A DNA stretch of 64,000 nucleotides from contig NZ_KQ949029.1 of assembly GCF_001514285.1 (NCBI RefSeq), forward strand, positions 354,800 to 418,799, given 5' to 3'. Each line of letters begins with the position of its first letter. Position 1 is the first letter of the stretch. This DNA is from Streptomyces sp. DSM 15324 (lineage in GTDB: Bacteria; Actinomycetota; Actinomycetes; Streptomycetales; Streptomycetaceae). The notes beneath the pieces were generated by a model, which searched no databases, was not told where the DNA came from, and worked only from the letters and a program-made list of their open reading frames with translations. Made by a program: the position numbers and the translations under genes. Shown here in pieces: positions 8,718-16,975 of the stretch.

Positions 8718-9293
8718 ATGGCCGCCATGTCGATCACCACCGAGTTCCTCAGACGGCCCCTCATGACCGGTGCCGTGGCGGCCAGTTCACGGCGACTGGC
8801 GTACGCGATGACCGAGGGGGTCGGCCTGGAGGGGGCCCGGCTCGTCGCCGAACTCGGCCCGGGGACCGGCGTGTTCACCGACGCGATCCTCGCCCGGCTC
8901 GCACCCGGCGCACGGCTCGTCGCGGTGGAGCTCAACCCGGTGCTCGCGGCCCGGCTGTCGGCCACCCGGCGCGACGGCCGGCTGACCGTGGTCCAGGGTT
9001 CGGCCGCCGATCTGGCCGCCGCGGTGGGCGGACCGGTCGACGCCGTGGTCTCCGGACTGCCGTGGACGGTCATGCCGCAGGACCGGCGCGGGCACATCCT
9101 GGACGCCGTGACCGAAGTCCTCGCGCCCGGCGGCCGGTTCACCACCTTCGCCTATCTGCACGCGGCCTGGACCCCGCCGGCCCGTCACTTCACCGCCGAA
9201 CTCGCCCGCCGCTTCGACCGGCTGGAGCGCTCGAAGGCCGTGTGGGCGAACCTCCCGCCCGCCTTCGTCCACCGGGCCACCCGGCGCGGGTGA
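8718..9293 (+). CDS. Small class I SAM methyltransferase, PmtA/KsgA-like
   Basis: A 191-residue protein with a Rossmann methyltransferase core. Motif I is VAELGPGTGVFTDAI, the acidic end of strand 2 is AVELNP, and motif IV is SGLPW. That motif IV and the small size resemble bacterial phospholipid N-methyltransferases (PmtA) and the rRNA dimethyladenosine family, rather than small-molecule enzymes. The start may be the ATG at 8718 or the one at 8727 (MSITTEFL); neither has a strong ribosome binding site. It is a single gene between a divergent kinase gene and a convergent exonuclease gene. The substrate is unproven. Confidence 0.75.
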   Translation: MAAMSITTEFLRRPLMTGAVAASSRRLAYAMTEGVGLEGARLVAELGPGTGVFTDAILARLAPGARLVAVELNPVLAARLSATRRDGRLTVVQGSAADLAAAVGGPVDAVVSGLPWTVMPQDRRGHILDAVTEVLAPGGRFTTFAYLHAAWTPPARHFTAELARRFDRLERSKAVWANLPPAFVHRATRRG

Positions 9294-9476
9294 CGGCGGC
9301 GCCCGACGGCCCGGCGCACCCAGGCAGGAGGTCTGCGGTCACCGGTCCACCGGTCCACCGGTACCGGGCATCGCCGCGTCCATCGGACCGCCCGACCTCA
9401 GGTCGGCGTCACCCGCCGGCCCGCCGGCAGCGGCCGCCGTGCTGCCCGGCGGTCCGTTCGGCCGGGCCCGGCCGGG

Positions 9477-10097
9477 TCAGCCGTCAGCCGTCCCTGTGGT
9501 CCGCGGCCCGCGGTCCGCTCCCGGGACCGGCCAGGCCCCGCGGTCCAGGAGGTCCAGGACGAGGGCCGCGATGTTCCAGGCGTCGTCCTCGCCCCGGTGA
9601 TGGCGCCCTTCGAGGGGCAGACCGGCGATCTTCAGGGCCTGGCTCATGCCGGGTTTCCTGCCCAGGCCGTGGGCGGTGGTGAAGACCGCCTTGGCGTTGG
9701 TGTGGCCGCGCTCGACGGGATATCCGAACGGGTAGGGCACCCCGTCGGCCAGGCTCTGCCGGGCGAACTGGCGGCGGTCGTAGTCGCCCCAGCTCGCCCA
9801 GGGCCGCTCCGCCGCCGCGTACTCCTCGACCAGGAGCCGGCACGCCTCGGCGAAGGTCGTGCCGCGTGCCGCGTCCGCCTGCGTCAGGCCGGTCAGTTCG
9901 GTGCAGAAGGGGCTGACGGTCGACCGGGTGGGACGGACCATGATGCCGTGCCGGGACAGGCGGCGCCGGGCCCTGAGGTCGACGACCGTGAGGCCGATCT
10001 CGATGATCTCGTTCACCGCGCCCGGCGGGGGTTGCCCGTCCCAGCAGGTGGCTTCGACGTCGATGACGTTCAGGAGGCTCGGGCGGTCGTCGCGCAT
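9477..10097 (-). CDS. DEDDh 3'-5' exonuclease (KapD/ERI-1-like)
   Basis: A 206-residue exonuclease of the RNase T/DNA Pol III epsilon superfamily. The metal-binding acidic residues are Asp13 and Glu15 in VIDVEAT, a middle Asp lies in SWGDYDRRQF, and the HRGEDDAWNIA block supplies the catalytic His and last Asp. The CWDG segment after ExoI and the overall length resemble the KapD/ERI-1 subgroup, which often acts on RNA 3' ends. It has no operon partner; the next gene upstream on this strand is over 700 bases away across a degraded stretch. Confidence 0.9.
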   Translation of the reverse strand: MRDDRPSLLNVIDVEATCWDGQPPPGAVNEIIEIGLTVVDLRARRRLSRHGIMVRPTRSTVSPFCTELTGLTQADAARGTTFAEACRLLVEEYAAAERPWASWGDYDRRQFARQSLADGVPYPFGYPVERGHTNAKAVFTTAHGLGRKPGMSQALKIAGLPLEGRHHRGEDDAWNIAALVLDLLDRGAWPVPGADRGPRTTGTADG

Positions 10098-10500
10098 GGG
10101 ACGAGGCTACGAGGGGGCCGGTCCGCCCGGCATCCGTATTTCCGGCGGGAGGACGACGAGGCCGAAGCAGTCCGGTGAGGCTGAGGATGCCCGCCGAGAT
10201 GCCGGCAGCGACGGCGGCGACCGCCCCGGCGCGCGGCGGCAGGGGGCGGCGACGCCGGCGGCCGCGCCGATGACCAGGTGGGCGGTCAGCGGCACGGCCG
10301 GTCCTCAGGCGGTCGCGGCGATGGGGCGGCGGCCGGCGTGGTGAGGTGAGCGGGCACCGGGCGGTGGGGGGCGAGGCGGTTGGCAAGCGGGACCCGGAGG
10401 GAGAAACCAGTCATGCAGCCGGCGCGCGTGGCGATCGGGACGAGGCCGATCACGGAGGCGGGGACGTGGCGGTCGGCGGCGACCGTGGAGAGGGCGCCCC
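10098..10500. other. Intergenic stretch with possible degraded membrane gene
   Basis: No intact gene is visible. On the minus strand, a short start (PLTAHLVIGAAAGVAAP, near 10295-10245) and a second hydrophobic run in another frame (GAVAAVAAGISAGILSLTGL, about 10245-10185) could be two halves of a frameshifted small membrane protein. This is only a suggestion from hydrophobicity. Confidence 0.25.
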
Positions 10501-10748
10501 CAGGGGACCACCTGGCTGGCGGCCCGTCTGGAGCGCGGCTCGGCGTTCGCGGCCGAGGTGGGCGGCGAGGTCGCCGGTTACGCGGTCCACGGGCCGTGGC
10601 GGGAGCTCGACGCTACCGGGACACCGTCGAGGACTCGGTCTCCGTCCGCGAGGGCCGACAGGGGATCGGGATCGGGTCGGCGCTGCTGGGCGCGCTGGTC
10701 ACCGACGCGCGCGAGGCCGGTCACCACGTCAGCTGCCTGCCCGTCTGA
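10501..10748 (+). pseudogene. Broken GNAT acetyltransferase (phosphinothricin acetyltransferase-like)
   Basis: Two reading frames together give a GNAT core. The first reads TTWLAARLERGSAFAAEVGG and on through VAGYAVHGPWRELDA. After one missing base following position 10613, the next frame reads YRDTVEDSVSVREGRQGIGI, then GSALLGALVTDAREAGHH, before a premature stop at 10746. The RQGxGIGSALL segment is the acetyl-CoA loop of PAT-type enzymes. The start region is unclear, and about 60-70 residues normally found after the acetyl-CoA loop are missing. The gene is therefore inactive by frameshift and 3' truncation. Confidence 0.7.
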
Positions 10749-10796
10749 CGCTCATGCGACGGGCGTTGAGCCGAACCGGCCAGACCGCGCGGCGGG

Positions 10797-11525
10797 TCAG
10801 CGGTGTTCGGGGTTGTCCGCGCCCGGACGGCAGCCCGCGTCCCACGCCGAGCGCTGGTTGCCGTGGGCGGGAACGCCCCCGGAGCGTTTCAGCAGGGCGG
10901 CGAGGTGCATGAGGTTCCAGGTCATGAAGGAGGTGTTGCGGTTGGTGAAGTCGTTCTCGGGGCCGCCCGAGCCCGGGTCGAGGTACGACGGGCCGGGGCC
11001 GGCCGCGCCGATCCAGCCGGCGTCCGCCTGCGGCGGGATCGTGTAGCCGAGGTGCTGCAAGCTGTAGAGGACGTTCATCGCGCAGTGCTTCACACCGTCC
11101 TCGTTGCCCGTGATCAGGCATCCGCCGACCCGGCCGTAGTAGGCGTACTGCCCCTGGGAGTTGAGCAGGGAGGAGCAGGCGTAGAGGCGCTCGATGACCC
11201 GCTTGGTGACCGAGCTGTTGTCGCCCAGCCAGATCGGGCCGCAGAGGACGAGGATGTCGGCGGCCATCACCTTCTCGTACAGCGCCGGCCAGACGTCGGT
11301 GGAGGCGCCGTGTTCGGTCATGTCCGGGTAGACGCCCGTGGCGATGTCGTGGTCCACGGCGCGTACCAGGTCCGTGGTCACGCCGGCGGCGTCCATGACC
11401 GCCCGGCTCCTGTCGATCAGGCCCTGGGTGTGGCTGCGCTGCGGGGACGGTTTGAGGGTGCAGTTGACGTAGAGGGCGGTCAGGTCGTCGTACCGGTACG
11501 AGGGCGTGGAAGGGGATGCGTCCAT
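10797..11525 (-). CDS. Flavodoxin-like NAD(P)H-dependent FMN reductase
   Basis: A 242-residue protein of the flavodoxin/NADPH-FMN-reductase fold: the first strand ALYVNCTLKPSP binds the FMN phosphate, ADILVLCGPIWLGDNS is the second flavin loop, and GGCLITGNEDG the third. The start is taken as the ATG at 11525 (MDASPSTP); upstream codons are arginine-rich and look non-coding. It probably reduces quinones or nitro compounds, or supplies reduced flavin. It is divergent from the epimerase gene, with no obvious functional partner. Confidence 0.85.
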   Translation of the reverse strand: MDASPSTPSYRYDDLTALYVNCTLKPSPQRSHTQGLIDRSRAVMDAAGVTTDLVRAVDHDIATGVYPDMTEHGASTDVWPALYEKVMAADILVLCGPIWLGDNSSVTKRVIERLYACSSLLNSQGQYAYYGRVGGCLITGNEDGVKHCAMNVLYSLQHLGYTIPPQADAGWIGAAGPGPSYLDPGSGGPENDFTNRNTSFMTWNLMHLAALLKRSGGVPAHGNQRSAWDAGCRPGADNPEHR

Positions 11526-11638
11526 AGCGGGCAGGGTCTCGCGCCGTGCCCGTTGTGTCCCGGTTCGACGCGCCGCCGCACGTCTTACGGAGTGGTGACG
11601 TGCCCGGCGGGTCACGCCCCGCCGCGGGCGGGCGGTCC

Positions 11639-11644
11639 TAGCGT
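11639..11644 (+). promoter_or_regulatory. -10 element TAGCGT for a leaderless epimerase transcript
   Basis: TAGCGT matches TANNNT and ends six bases before the ATG at 11651, the spacing seen at leaderless actinobacterial genes. There is no Shine-Dalgarno sequence before the ATG. The -35 region is weak. Confidence 0.55.
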
Positions 11645-11650
11645 GGCCGT

Positions 11651-12652
11651 ATGCGAGTACTGGTCACCGGCGGTGCCGGGTTCATCGGGTCCCATGTCGT
11701 CGACGCGCTGCGGGAGCGGGGACACGAACCGGTCGTGTTCGACGTCCGGGAGGATCCGGCCGCCGACGTCCGCGCCCCCGCCGCCGTGGCCCGGGCCCTG
11801 GCCGGGGTCGACGCGGTGTGCCACCAGGCGGCGATGGTCGGGCTCGGGGACGGGGTCGCCGACGCCGCGGAGTACGTCTCGCGCAACGACCTGGGCACGG
11901 CCGTACTGCTCGCCGCCATGGCCGGGGCCGGCGTGGGCCACCTCGTCCTGGCGGGGTCGATGGTGGTGTACGGCGAGGGACGGTACGAGTGCCGCAGGCA
12001 CGGGCTCGTCCGCCCCGGACCGCGGGCCGTCGCCGACCTCGACGCCGCCCGGTTCGAGCCGACCTGCCCGCTGTGCGGGGACGACCTCTTTCCCGGCCTG
12101 GTCGGCGAGGCCGCCCCGGCCGATCCGCGCAACGTGTACGCCGCGACCAAGCTCGCCCAGGAGCACCTGGCCGCCGCCTGGGCCCGGTCGACGGGCGGGT
12201 CGGCGGTGTCGCTGCGCTACCACAACGTGTACGGGCCCCGGATGCCCCGCGACACCCCGTACGCCGGTGTGGCCTCCTTCTTCCGCTCCGCTCTCGCGCG
12301 GGGCGAGGCTCCCCGGGTCTTCGAGGACGGGCGGCAGCGGCGCGACTTCGTCCATGTGCGGGACGTCGCGGCGGCCAACGCCGTCGCGCTGGAGGCGGGG
12401 TCCGCGCCGGGGGCGCTGACCGCGTACAACACCGGCAGCGGCGAGCCGCACACCGTCGGGGAGATGGCCCGGGCACTGGCCGCCGCGTGCGGCGGGCCCG
12501 ACCCGGTCGTCACCGGTGAGTACCGGCTCGGGGACGTACGGCACATCACCGCGGACTCCTCACGGCTGCGGGCCGAGCTGGGATGGAAGCCGGAGGTCGG
12601 GTTCGAGGACGGCATGGCGGAGTTCGCGCGGGCCGGGATGCGGGGGGCGTAG
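11651..12652 (+). CDS. NAD-dependent nucleotide-sugar epimerase (dTDP-rhamnose 4-epimerase-like)
   Basis: A 333-residue extended SDR. The NAD-binding motif GGAGFIG is at residues 7-13 and the catalytic pair is Tyr163/Lys167 in YAATK. An insert between the Ser-containing strand (AGSMVVYGEG) and the YxxxK carries Cys114 and a CPLC pair (139-142), an arrangement seen in dTDP-L-rhamnose 4-epimerase-like proteins, where it resembles a zinc ribbon; here the first CxxC is reduced to one Cys. The C-terminal substrate domain (RQRRDFVHVRDVA) is intact. It probably acts on a nucleotide sugar used by the nearby GT2 glycosyltransferase. Leaderless translation is likely. Confidence 0.85.
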   Translation: MRVLVTGGAGFIGSHVVDALRERGHEPVVFDVREDPAADVRAPAAVARALAGVDAVCHQAAMVGLGDGVADAAEYVSRNDLGTAVLLAAMAGAGVGHLVLAGSMVVYGEGRYECRRHGLVRPGPRAVADLDAARFEPTCPLCGDDLFPGLVGEAAPADPRNVYAATKLAQEHLAAAWARSTGGSAVSLRYHNVYGPRMPRDTPYAGVASFFRSALARGEAPRVFEDGRQRRDFVHVRDVAAANAVALEAGSAPGALTAYNTGSGEPHTVGEMARALAAACGGPDPVVTGEYRLGDVRHITADSSRLRAELGWKPEVGFEDGMAEFARAGMRGA

Positions 12653-12656
12653 GGCC

Positions 12657-12701
12657 GGTGGTGCTGCCCGCGTTCATGGAGCTGCGGCGGGCAGCACCAC
12701 C
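12657..12701. terminator. Strong hairpin between convergent epimerase and kinase genes
   Basis: Perfect 15-bp stem GGTGGTGCTGCCCGC / GCGGGCAGCACCACC with a 15-base loop. It begins five bases after the epimerase stop and extends into the 3' end of the convergent kinase gene, so the kinase's last codons form one arm. Confidence 0.85.
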
Positions 12702-13792
12702 TCGAAGCGGCAGCCGCCGGGGATGTTGCGGACCGTGGCCCGGCCCTGGTGCGCCTCCACGATCCCCCGGACGATGGCGAGGCCGAGGCCCGCCCCGGCC
12801 GGGGGCGTCCGCGCGTGCGTGCCGCGCCAGCCGGTGTCGAAGACGCGGGCCAGGTCCGCCTCGGGGATGCCGCCGCAGCCGTCCGTCACGGACAGCACCA
12901 CGCCGCCCGGGGAACGCTCCGCGGCGACCGCGACCGTGCCGTCGGCCGGGGTCCGGCGGATCGCGTTGACCAGCAGGTTGCCCAGCACCCGGCTCATCTC
13001 CTTGCCGTCCACCTCCACCGGCACCGGCTCGATGCGGCCCCCGACCAGCCGTACGCCGTGCTCCCGGGCGAGGGGGTCCGCTCCCGCGAGCGCGTCGCCG
13101 ACGAGGTCGTACGACGACATACGGGTGGGTGTGAGCGGCAGGGTGCCGGCGTGGATCCGGGAGAGCTCGAAGAGGTCGCCGACCATGCCGTCGAGGCGTT
13201 CGACCTCGGTGCGCATCTGCTTGAGGTAGCGGTCGGGATCGACGGCGACACCGTCCTCCAGGGCCTCCGACATGGCGCGCAGACCGGCCAGCGGGGTGCG
13301 CAGGTCGTGCGAGATCCAGGCGACGAGTTCACGCCGGGAGGTCTCCAGGGCGCGTTCCCGCTCCCGGGATTCGGCGAGCCGCGCGCTGGTGGCCGCCAAC
13401 TCGCGGCTGAGACCGTCCAGTTCGGCGGTCGTCGGGCCGGCAGGCGCGGAGAAGTCCCCGCCGTCGCCGAACGAGCGGGCCGCCACGGCGAGTTCGCGGC
13501 TGCGGGCGACGACCCAGCGTCCGAGCAGCAGCGCGGTGGCCAGGGAGACCACGGCGGCCATGGCGACGACCGTGGTCACCACGGTCAGGTCGTGCGGGGA
13601 GAGGAACATCGCCCAGGCGACGGCGAGCGTGCCCGCCAGCATCGCGACGACCCCGACCGCCGCGACCACGGCGAGCGAGGCGGTCAGCGAGCGGCGGCGG
13701 ATCGGCCGCAGTACGGCGGCTCCGGCGAGGCCGGTGGCGGCGGCCCCCGCGAAGGCGTAGAGAGCGATCACGACGGTGTCCCGCACGGTCAC
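12674..13792 (-). CDS. OmpR-type pathway sensor histidine kinase
   Basis: A 372-residue kinase with three hydrophobic segments before residue 95 and a HAMP-like stretch. His162 lies in the HisKA motif WISHDLRTPLAG, and the HATPase boxes are NLLVNAIRRTP (N), VTDGCGGIP (G1) and GAGLGLAIVRGI (G2). The N box has Arg where Lys/His is more common. Its start overlaps the response-regulator stop by four bases, so it is coupled to that gene. The pair lies between the epimerase and glycosyltransferase genes and may control this envelope cluster. Confidence 0.93.
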   Translation of the reverse strand: MTVRDTVVIALYAFAGAAATGLAGAAVLRPIRRRSLTASLAVVAAVGVVAMLAGTLAVAWAMFLSPHDLTVVTTVVAMAAVVSLATALLLGRWVVARSRELAVAARSFGDGGDFSAPAGPTTAELDGLSRELAATSARLAESRERERALETSRRELVAWISHDLRTPLAGLRAMSEALEDGVAVDPDRYLKQMRTEVERLDGMVGDLFELSRIHAGTLPLTPTRMSSYDLVGDALAGADPLAREHGVRLVGGRIEPVPVEVDGKEMSRVLGNLLVNAIRRTPADGTVAVAAERSPGGVVLSVTDGCGGIPEADLARVFDTGWRGTHARTPPAGAGLGLAIVRGIVEAHQGRATVRNIPGGCRFEVVLPAAAP

Positions 13793-14496
13793 TCACCGCC
13801 CGCCGCGAAGCGGTAGCCCACGCCCCACACGGTCTGGATCAGGCGGGGCCGGGCCGGGTCGTCCTCGATCTTGCCCCGCAGCCGGCGGACGTGGACCGTG
13901 ACGGTGGACAGGTCGCCGAAGTCCCAGCCCCACACCTCCCGCATCAGGTCCTCCCGGCTGAAGGCCCGACCGGGGTGGCGCAGGAAGAACGAGAGCAGAT
14001 CGAACTCGCGGAGCGTGAGCGCGAGCGCGGTGCCGTCCCGGGTGGCGCGGCGGCCCGCGGGATCGACGGCGAGGCCGGCCGCGCGGAGGGGACGGGTGCC
14101 CGCGTCGGGACGGGAGCGGCGCAGGACGGACTCGACCCGCAGGACCAGTTCCCGGGGGCTGAACGGCTTGGTGACGTAGTCGTCGGCGCCGACCTCCAGG
14201 CCGAGGATGCGGTCCTCCTCGTCGCCTCGCGCCGTGAGCATGATGACCGCGACGGGCCCGTGGCCGCGCATCCTGCGGCACACCTCCAGGCCGTCCATGC
14301 CGGGCAGCATCAGGTCGAGGACCACGAGGTCGGGCCGGTGCGCGGCGGCCGCGGTGAGGGCGGTCGGGCCGTCGTCGGCCCGGTCGACGACGTATCCGGC
14401 CCGGTCCAGGTAGCCGGCGACGATCTCCGCGACCGTCGGGTCGTCGTCGACGACCAGGACCCGGGCGGAGCGTGCGGTGGTGTCTGGCTGCTGCAT
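13789..14496 (-). CDS. OmpR/PhoB-family response regulator
   Basis: A 235-residue regulator with receiver domain (VVDDDP, phospho-acceptor Asp61 in LDLMLPGMDG, TARGDEEDR, conserved KPF) and a winged-helix DNA-binding domain ending HVRRLRGKIEDDP and WGVGYRFA. The ATG at 14496 is chosen because GGGAGGCTGGAGGC precedes it; the longer open frame runs into the divergent promoter region. It is first in the regulator-kinase operon and divergent from the glycosyltransferase operon, whose 124-base shared upstream region is the likely place for its binding sites. Confidence 0.94.
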   Translation of the reverse strand: MQQPDTTARSARVLVVDDDPTVAEIVAGYLDRAGYVVDRADDGPTALTAAAAHRPDLVVLDLMLPGMDGLEVCRRMRGHGPVAVIMLTARGDEEDRILGLEVGADDYVTKPFSPRELVLRVESVLRRSRPDAGTRPLRAAGLAVDPAGRRATRDGTALALTLREFDLLSFFLRHPGRAFSREDLMREVWGWDFGDLSTVTVHVRRLRGKIEDDPARPRLIQTVWGVGYRFAAGGE

Positions 14497-14620
14497 GCCT
14501 CCAGCCTCCCACCGGCCCCGCGCCGGGCGGGGGCGGGAGGTCCCGTGCGGGCCGCGCCGTCCGCGTTTCGTAAGGTGCCGAAGACCGTTGTGCGGCATTC
14601 GTGTTCGTAGGGTGAAAGCC

Positions 14621-15316
14621 GTGACCCTTTCCCCACCTCCTCACGTCGACGTCGTGCTGCCCTGCCTCGACGAGGCCCGGGCACTGCCCTGGGTGCTCGC
14701 CCGGATCCCGGCCGGCTGGCGGGCCGTCGTGGTCGACAACGGCTCCACCGACGGCTCCGCGGAGATCGCCCGGGCGCTCGGCGCAACCGTCGTGCACGAG
14801 CCGCGACGCGGCTTCGGCGCCGCCTGCCACGCCGGACTCGGCGCCGCCCGGGCCGACATCGTGTGCTTCTGCGACTGCGACGCCTCCCTCGATCCCGGGC
14901 TGCTCGTGCCCTTCGTCCGGGCGATCCACGCGGGCGACGCCGACCTGGTGCTCGGGCGGCGCCGGCCGCGCGGCCGTGGCGCCTGGCCCGCGCACGCCCG
15001 TGCGGGCAATCTGGCGCTGGCTCATCTGCTGCGCCGCCGCACCGGTCTGCGGCTGCACGACCTCGGTCCGCTGCGGGCGGCCCGTCGGGAGCCGCTGCTC
15101 GCGCTCGGCCTGACCGACCGGCGCAGCGGCTACCCGCTCCAGATGGTGGTGCGCGCCTCCGACGCGGGCTGGCGGATCAGCGAGCGCGATGTGCCGTATC
15201 TGCCCCGCACCGGTGCCTCGAAGGTGACGGGCACCTGGCGGGGCACCTGGCAGGCCGTACGGGACATGAGCCGCGTGCTTCAGGAGGCACCCGTCGGTGA
15301 GGGGGCCGCACGGTGA
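14621..15316 (+). CDS. GT2-family glycosyltransferase
   Basis: A 231-residue GT-A enzyme. VVLPCLDEA opens the fold, VVDNGSTDGS binds the nucleotide, and the metal-binding DxD is Asp85-Cys-Asp87 in CFCDCDASL. There are no transmembrane helices, so it lacks the C-terminal membrane part of DPM/GtrB-type enzymes. The GTG at 14621 follows AGGGTGAAAG; another GTG nine bases earlier is possible. It heads an operon with the DUF2064 and methyltransferase genes (GTGA and ATGA overlaps). DUF2064 proteins and short GT2 enzymes are found together in other bacteria. The acceptor is unknown. Confidence 0.88.
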   Translation: MTLSPPPHVDVVLPCLDEARALPWVLARIPAGWRAVVVDNGSTDGSAEIARALGATVVHEPRRGFGAACHAGLGAARADIVCFCDCDASLDPGLLVPFVRAIHAGDADLVLGRRRPRGRGAWPAHARAGNLALAHLLRRRTGLRLHDLGPLRAARREPLLALGLTDRRSGYPLQMVVRASDAGWRISERDVPYLPRTGASKVTGTWRGTWQAVRDMSRVLQEAPVGEGAAR

Positions 15317-15936
15317 CCACCCTGCTCGTCATCGCCAAGGAACCCCGGCCCGGGCGGGTGAAGACACGGCTGACCCCGCCGTTCACACCCGAGGAAGCGG
15401 CACAGCTGGCCGAGGCTGCGCTGGCCGACACCCTGTGCGCCGTGGCCGCGGCGCCCGCGTCGCGACGGGTCCTGGTGCTCGACGGCGCCCCCGGTCCCTG
15501 GCTGCCGTCCGGCTTCGACGTCGTCCCGCAGGGCACGGGCGGTCTCGACGAGCGGCTCGCGGAGGCGTTCGCGCGGTGCGCGGGCCCGGCGCTGCTCATC
15601 GGCATGGACACCCCGCAGGTGACCGAGGAACTGCTCACGGTGGACTTCGCGGACTGTGACGCCCGCTTCGGGCCGGCCGAGGACGGCGGCTTCTGGGCGC
15701 TGGGGCTCGCGGAGCCCGATCCCGCCCTGCTGCGCGGTGTGCCCATGTCGACGCCGGTGACCGGGGCCGTGCAGCGGCAGCGGCTCGTCGCGGCCGGACT
15801 GCGGGTGCGCGATCTGCCGCGCCTGCGGGACGTCGACACCGCCGCCGACGCCCACGCGGTCGCCGCCCTGGCACCGCACGGGCGGTTCGCGCGGCGGCTG
15901 GCCCGCCTGGCGCCGGCCGCCGCGGGCCGCCGATGA
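15313..15936 (+). CDS. DUF2064 protein (TIGR04282-like, nucleotidyltransferase fold)
   Basis: A 207-residue protein beginning LLVIAKEPRPGRVKTRL, the pyrophosphorylase-like signature of DUF2064/TIGR04282, with GMDTPQVT and FGPAEDGGFWALG as further conserved blocks. The family belongs to the GT-A/nucleotidyltransferase superfamily and is usually adjacent to a GT2 enzyme of the kind found here. It may transfer a nucleotidyl group to a sugar precursor. GTG start, overlapping the glycosyltransferase gene by four bases. Confidence 0.88.
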   Translation: MTTLLVIAKEPRPGRVKTRLTPPFTPEEAAQLAEAALADTLCAVAAAPASRRVLVLDGAPGPWLPSGFDVVPQGTGGLDERLAEAFARCAGPALLIGMDTPQVTEELLTVDFADCDARFGPAEDGGFWALGLAEPDPALLRGVPMSTPVTGAVQRQRLVAAGLRVRDLPRLRDVDTAADAHAVAALAPHGRFARRLARLAPAAAGRR

Positions 15937-16673
15937 GCACCACCGTCCCCCCGTGGTCCGCCGCCGACGCCTACGACGCCGCTCTGCACGCCGGGCGCGG
16001 CCCGCTGTTCCTGCGCCGCGCCGACGGCCGGCTGCTGCCGCTGGACGTCGAACGCTGGTGCGGGCGGGCCGACGCGGTCGACCTGGACGTACTGGACCGG
16101 TGCGAGGGTGCCGTGCTGGACGTCGGCTGCGGACCGGGACGGCTGGTCGCCGAGCTCGCCGCGCGGGGGCGGACCGTCCTCGGCGTCGACGTCAGCCGGG
16201 CCGCCGTCGAGCGCACCGTCCGTCTGGGCGGCCCGGCGCTGCGCCGCTCCGTCTTCGATCCCCTGCCGGGAGAGGGCCGGTGGGACACGGTCCTGCTGAT
16301 GGACGGCAACGTGGGCATCGGCGGCGATCCGCCCGCGCTCCTCGCGCGGGTGGCCGCCCTGCTCGGGCCGGGCGGGCTGCTGATCGCCGAGACCGCGCCG
16401 GCGGACGTCGACGAACGGGTGAGCGTCCGTCTCGCCGACGCCCGCGCCGCCGTGGGTGCGCCCTTCCTCTGGGCGCGCCTGGGCACCCCGGCCCTGCTGC
16501 GGTGCGCGCGGGGCTGGGTGCCGGCGGGTCAGTGGTCGGCCGGGGGGCGCCGCTTCCTCGCCCTGCGCAGCCGCAGCGCCAGCAGCACCGCCGAACCGGC
16601 GAAGAGGGCGGCGGTGATCAGCAGCCAGCGGGCGAGGAAGCCGTCCGGCGACAGCCCGGTGGCCGACCGGTAG
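15933..16673 (+). CDS. Class I SAM-dependent methyltransferase of the GT2/DUF2064 operon
   Basis: A 246-residue open frame. The methyltransferase core is clear: VLDVGCGPGRLVAELA (motif I), VLGVDVS (acidic strand end), LLMDGNVGIGG (motif IV) and LLGPGGLLIAE. The core ends near residue 210 (RFLALRSR). The last roughly 38 codons, rich in Ser, Arg and Lys, lie entirely over the 3' end of the convergent membrane gene, so this tail is probably a run-on rather than a domain. It is coupled by ATGA to the DUF2064 gene. The substrate is unknown. Confidence 0.85.
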   Translation: MSTTVPPWSAADAYDAALHAGRGPLFLRRADGRLLPLDVERWCGRADAVDLDVLDRCEGAVLDVGCGPGRLVAELAARGRTVLGVDVSRAAVERTVRLGGPALRRSVFDPLPGEGRWDTVLLMDGNVGIGGDPPALLARVAALLGPGGLLIAETAPADVDERVSVRLADARAAVGAPFLWARLGTPALLRCARGWVPAGQWSAGGRRFLALRSRSASSTAEPAKRAAVISSQRARKPSGDSPVADR

Positions 16674-16975
16674 CGCCGGTCCACCCGGCCGGCGATCAGC
16701 GGGAACCACACGAGGAGCAGCAGTCCGGAGAGGGCGGCCGGGACCCGGACGTACATCGTCCGCGCCCCGAGCCGTCCGGCTACCACCCGGTCCGCGGCCG
16801 CGTAGAGGGGGAGCAGGACGAGATCGTGCAGCAGCGCGGCGCCCACGACCCACAGGGCCACCCCGAACCAGTCGCCCGCGAGGAGTCGTACGCCGGCATA
16901 GGCGGCCAACGCGAACGAGCAGACCAGCAGCAGGAGGTGCAGGGGACTTCCGACGGGGATCCGCGGCGCGCGCAT
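16529..16975 (-). CDS. Small integral membrane protein downstream of the molybdoenzyme
   Basis: A 148-residue protein with four hydrophobic segments (HLLLLVCSFALAAYAGVRLL, then WFGVALWVVGAALLHDLVLL, VPAALSGLLLLVWFPLIAG and WLLITAALFAGSAVLLALRL). The ATG at 16975 shares one base with the stop of the upstream molybdoenzyme gene (TGATG), so it is translated by coupling. It could be an accessory membrane subunit for that enzyme. No family name is recognised. Its 3' end overlaps the convergent methyltransferase frame by 145 bases. Confidence 0.8.
   Translation of the reverse strand: MRAPRIPVGSPLHLLLLVCSFALAAYAGVRLLAGDWFGVALWVVGAALLHDLVLLPLYAAADRVVAGRLGARTMYVRVPAALSGLLLLVWFPLIAGRVDRRYRSATGLSPDGFLARWLLITAALFAGSAVLLALRLRRARKRRPPADH

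Noticed and set aside
8645..9272. Antisense frames over the small methyltransferase gene
   Set aside because: No domain pattern; the plus strand has clear SAM-binding motifs.
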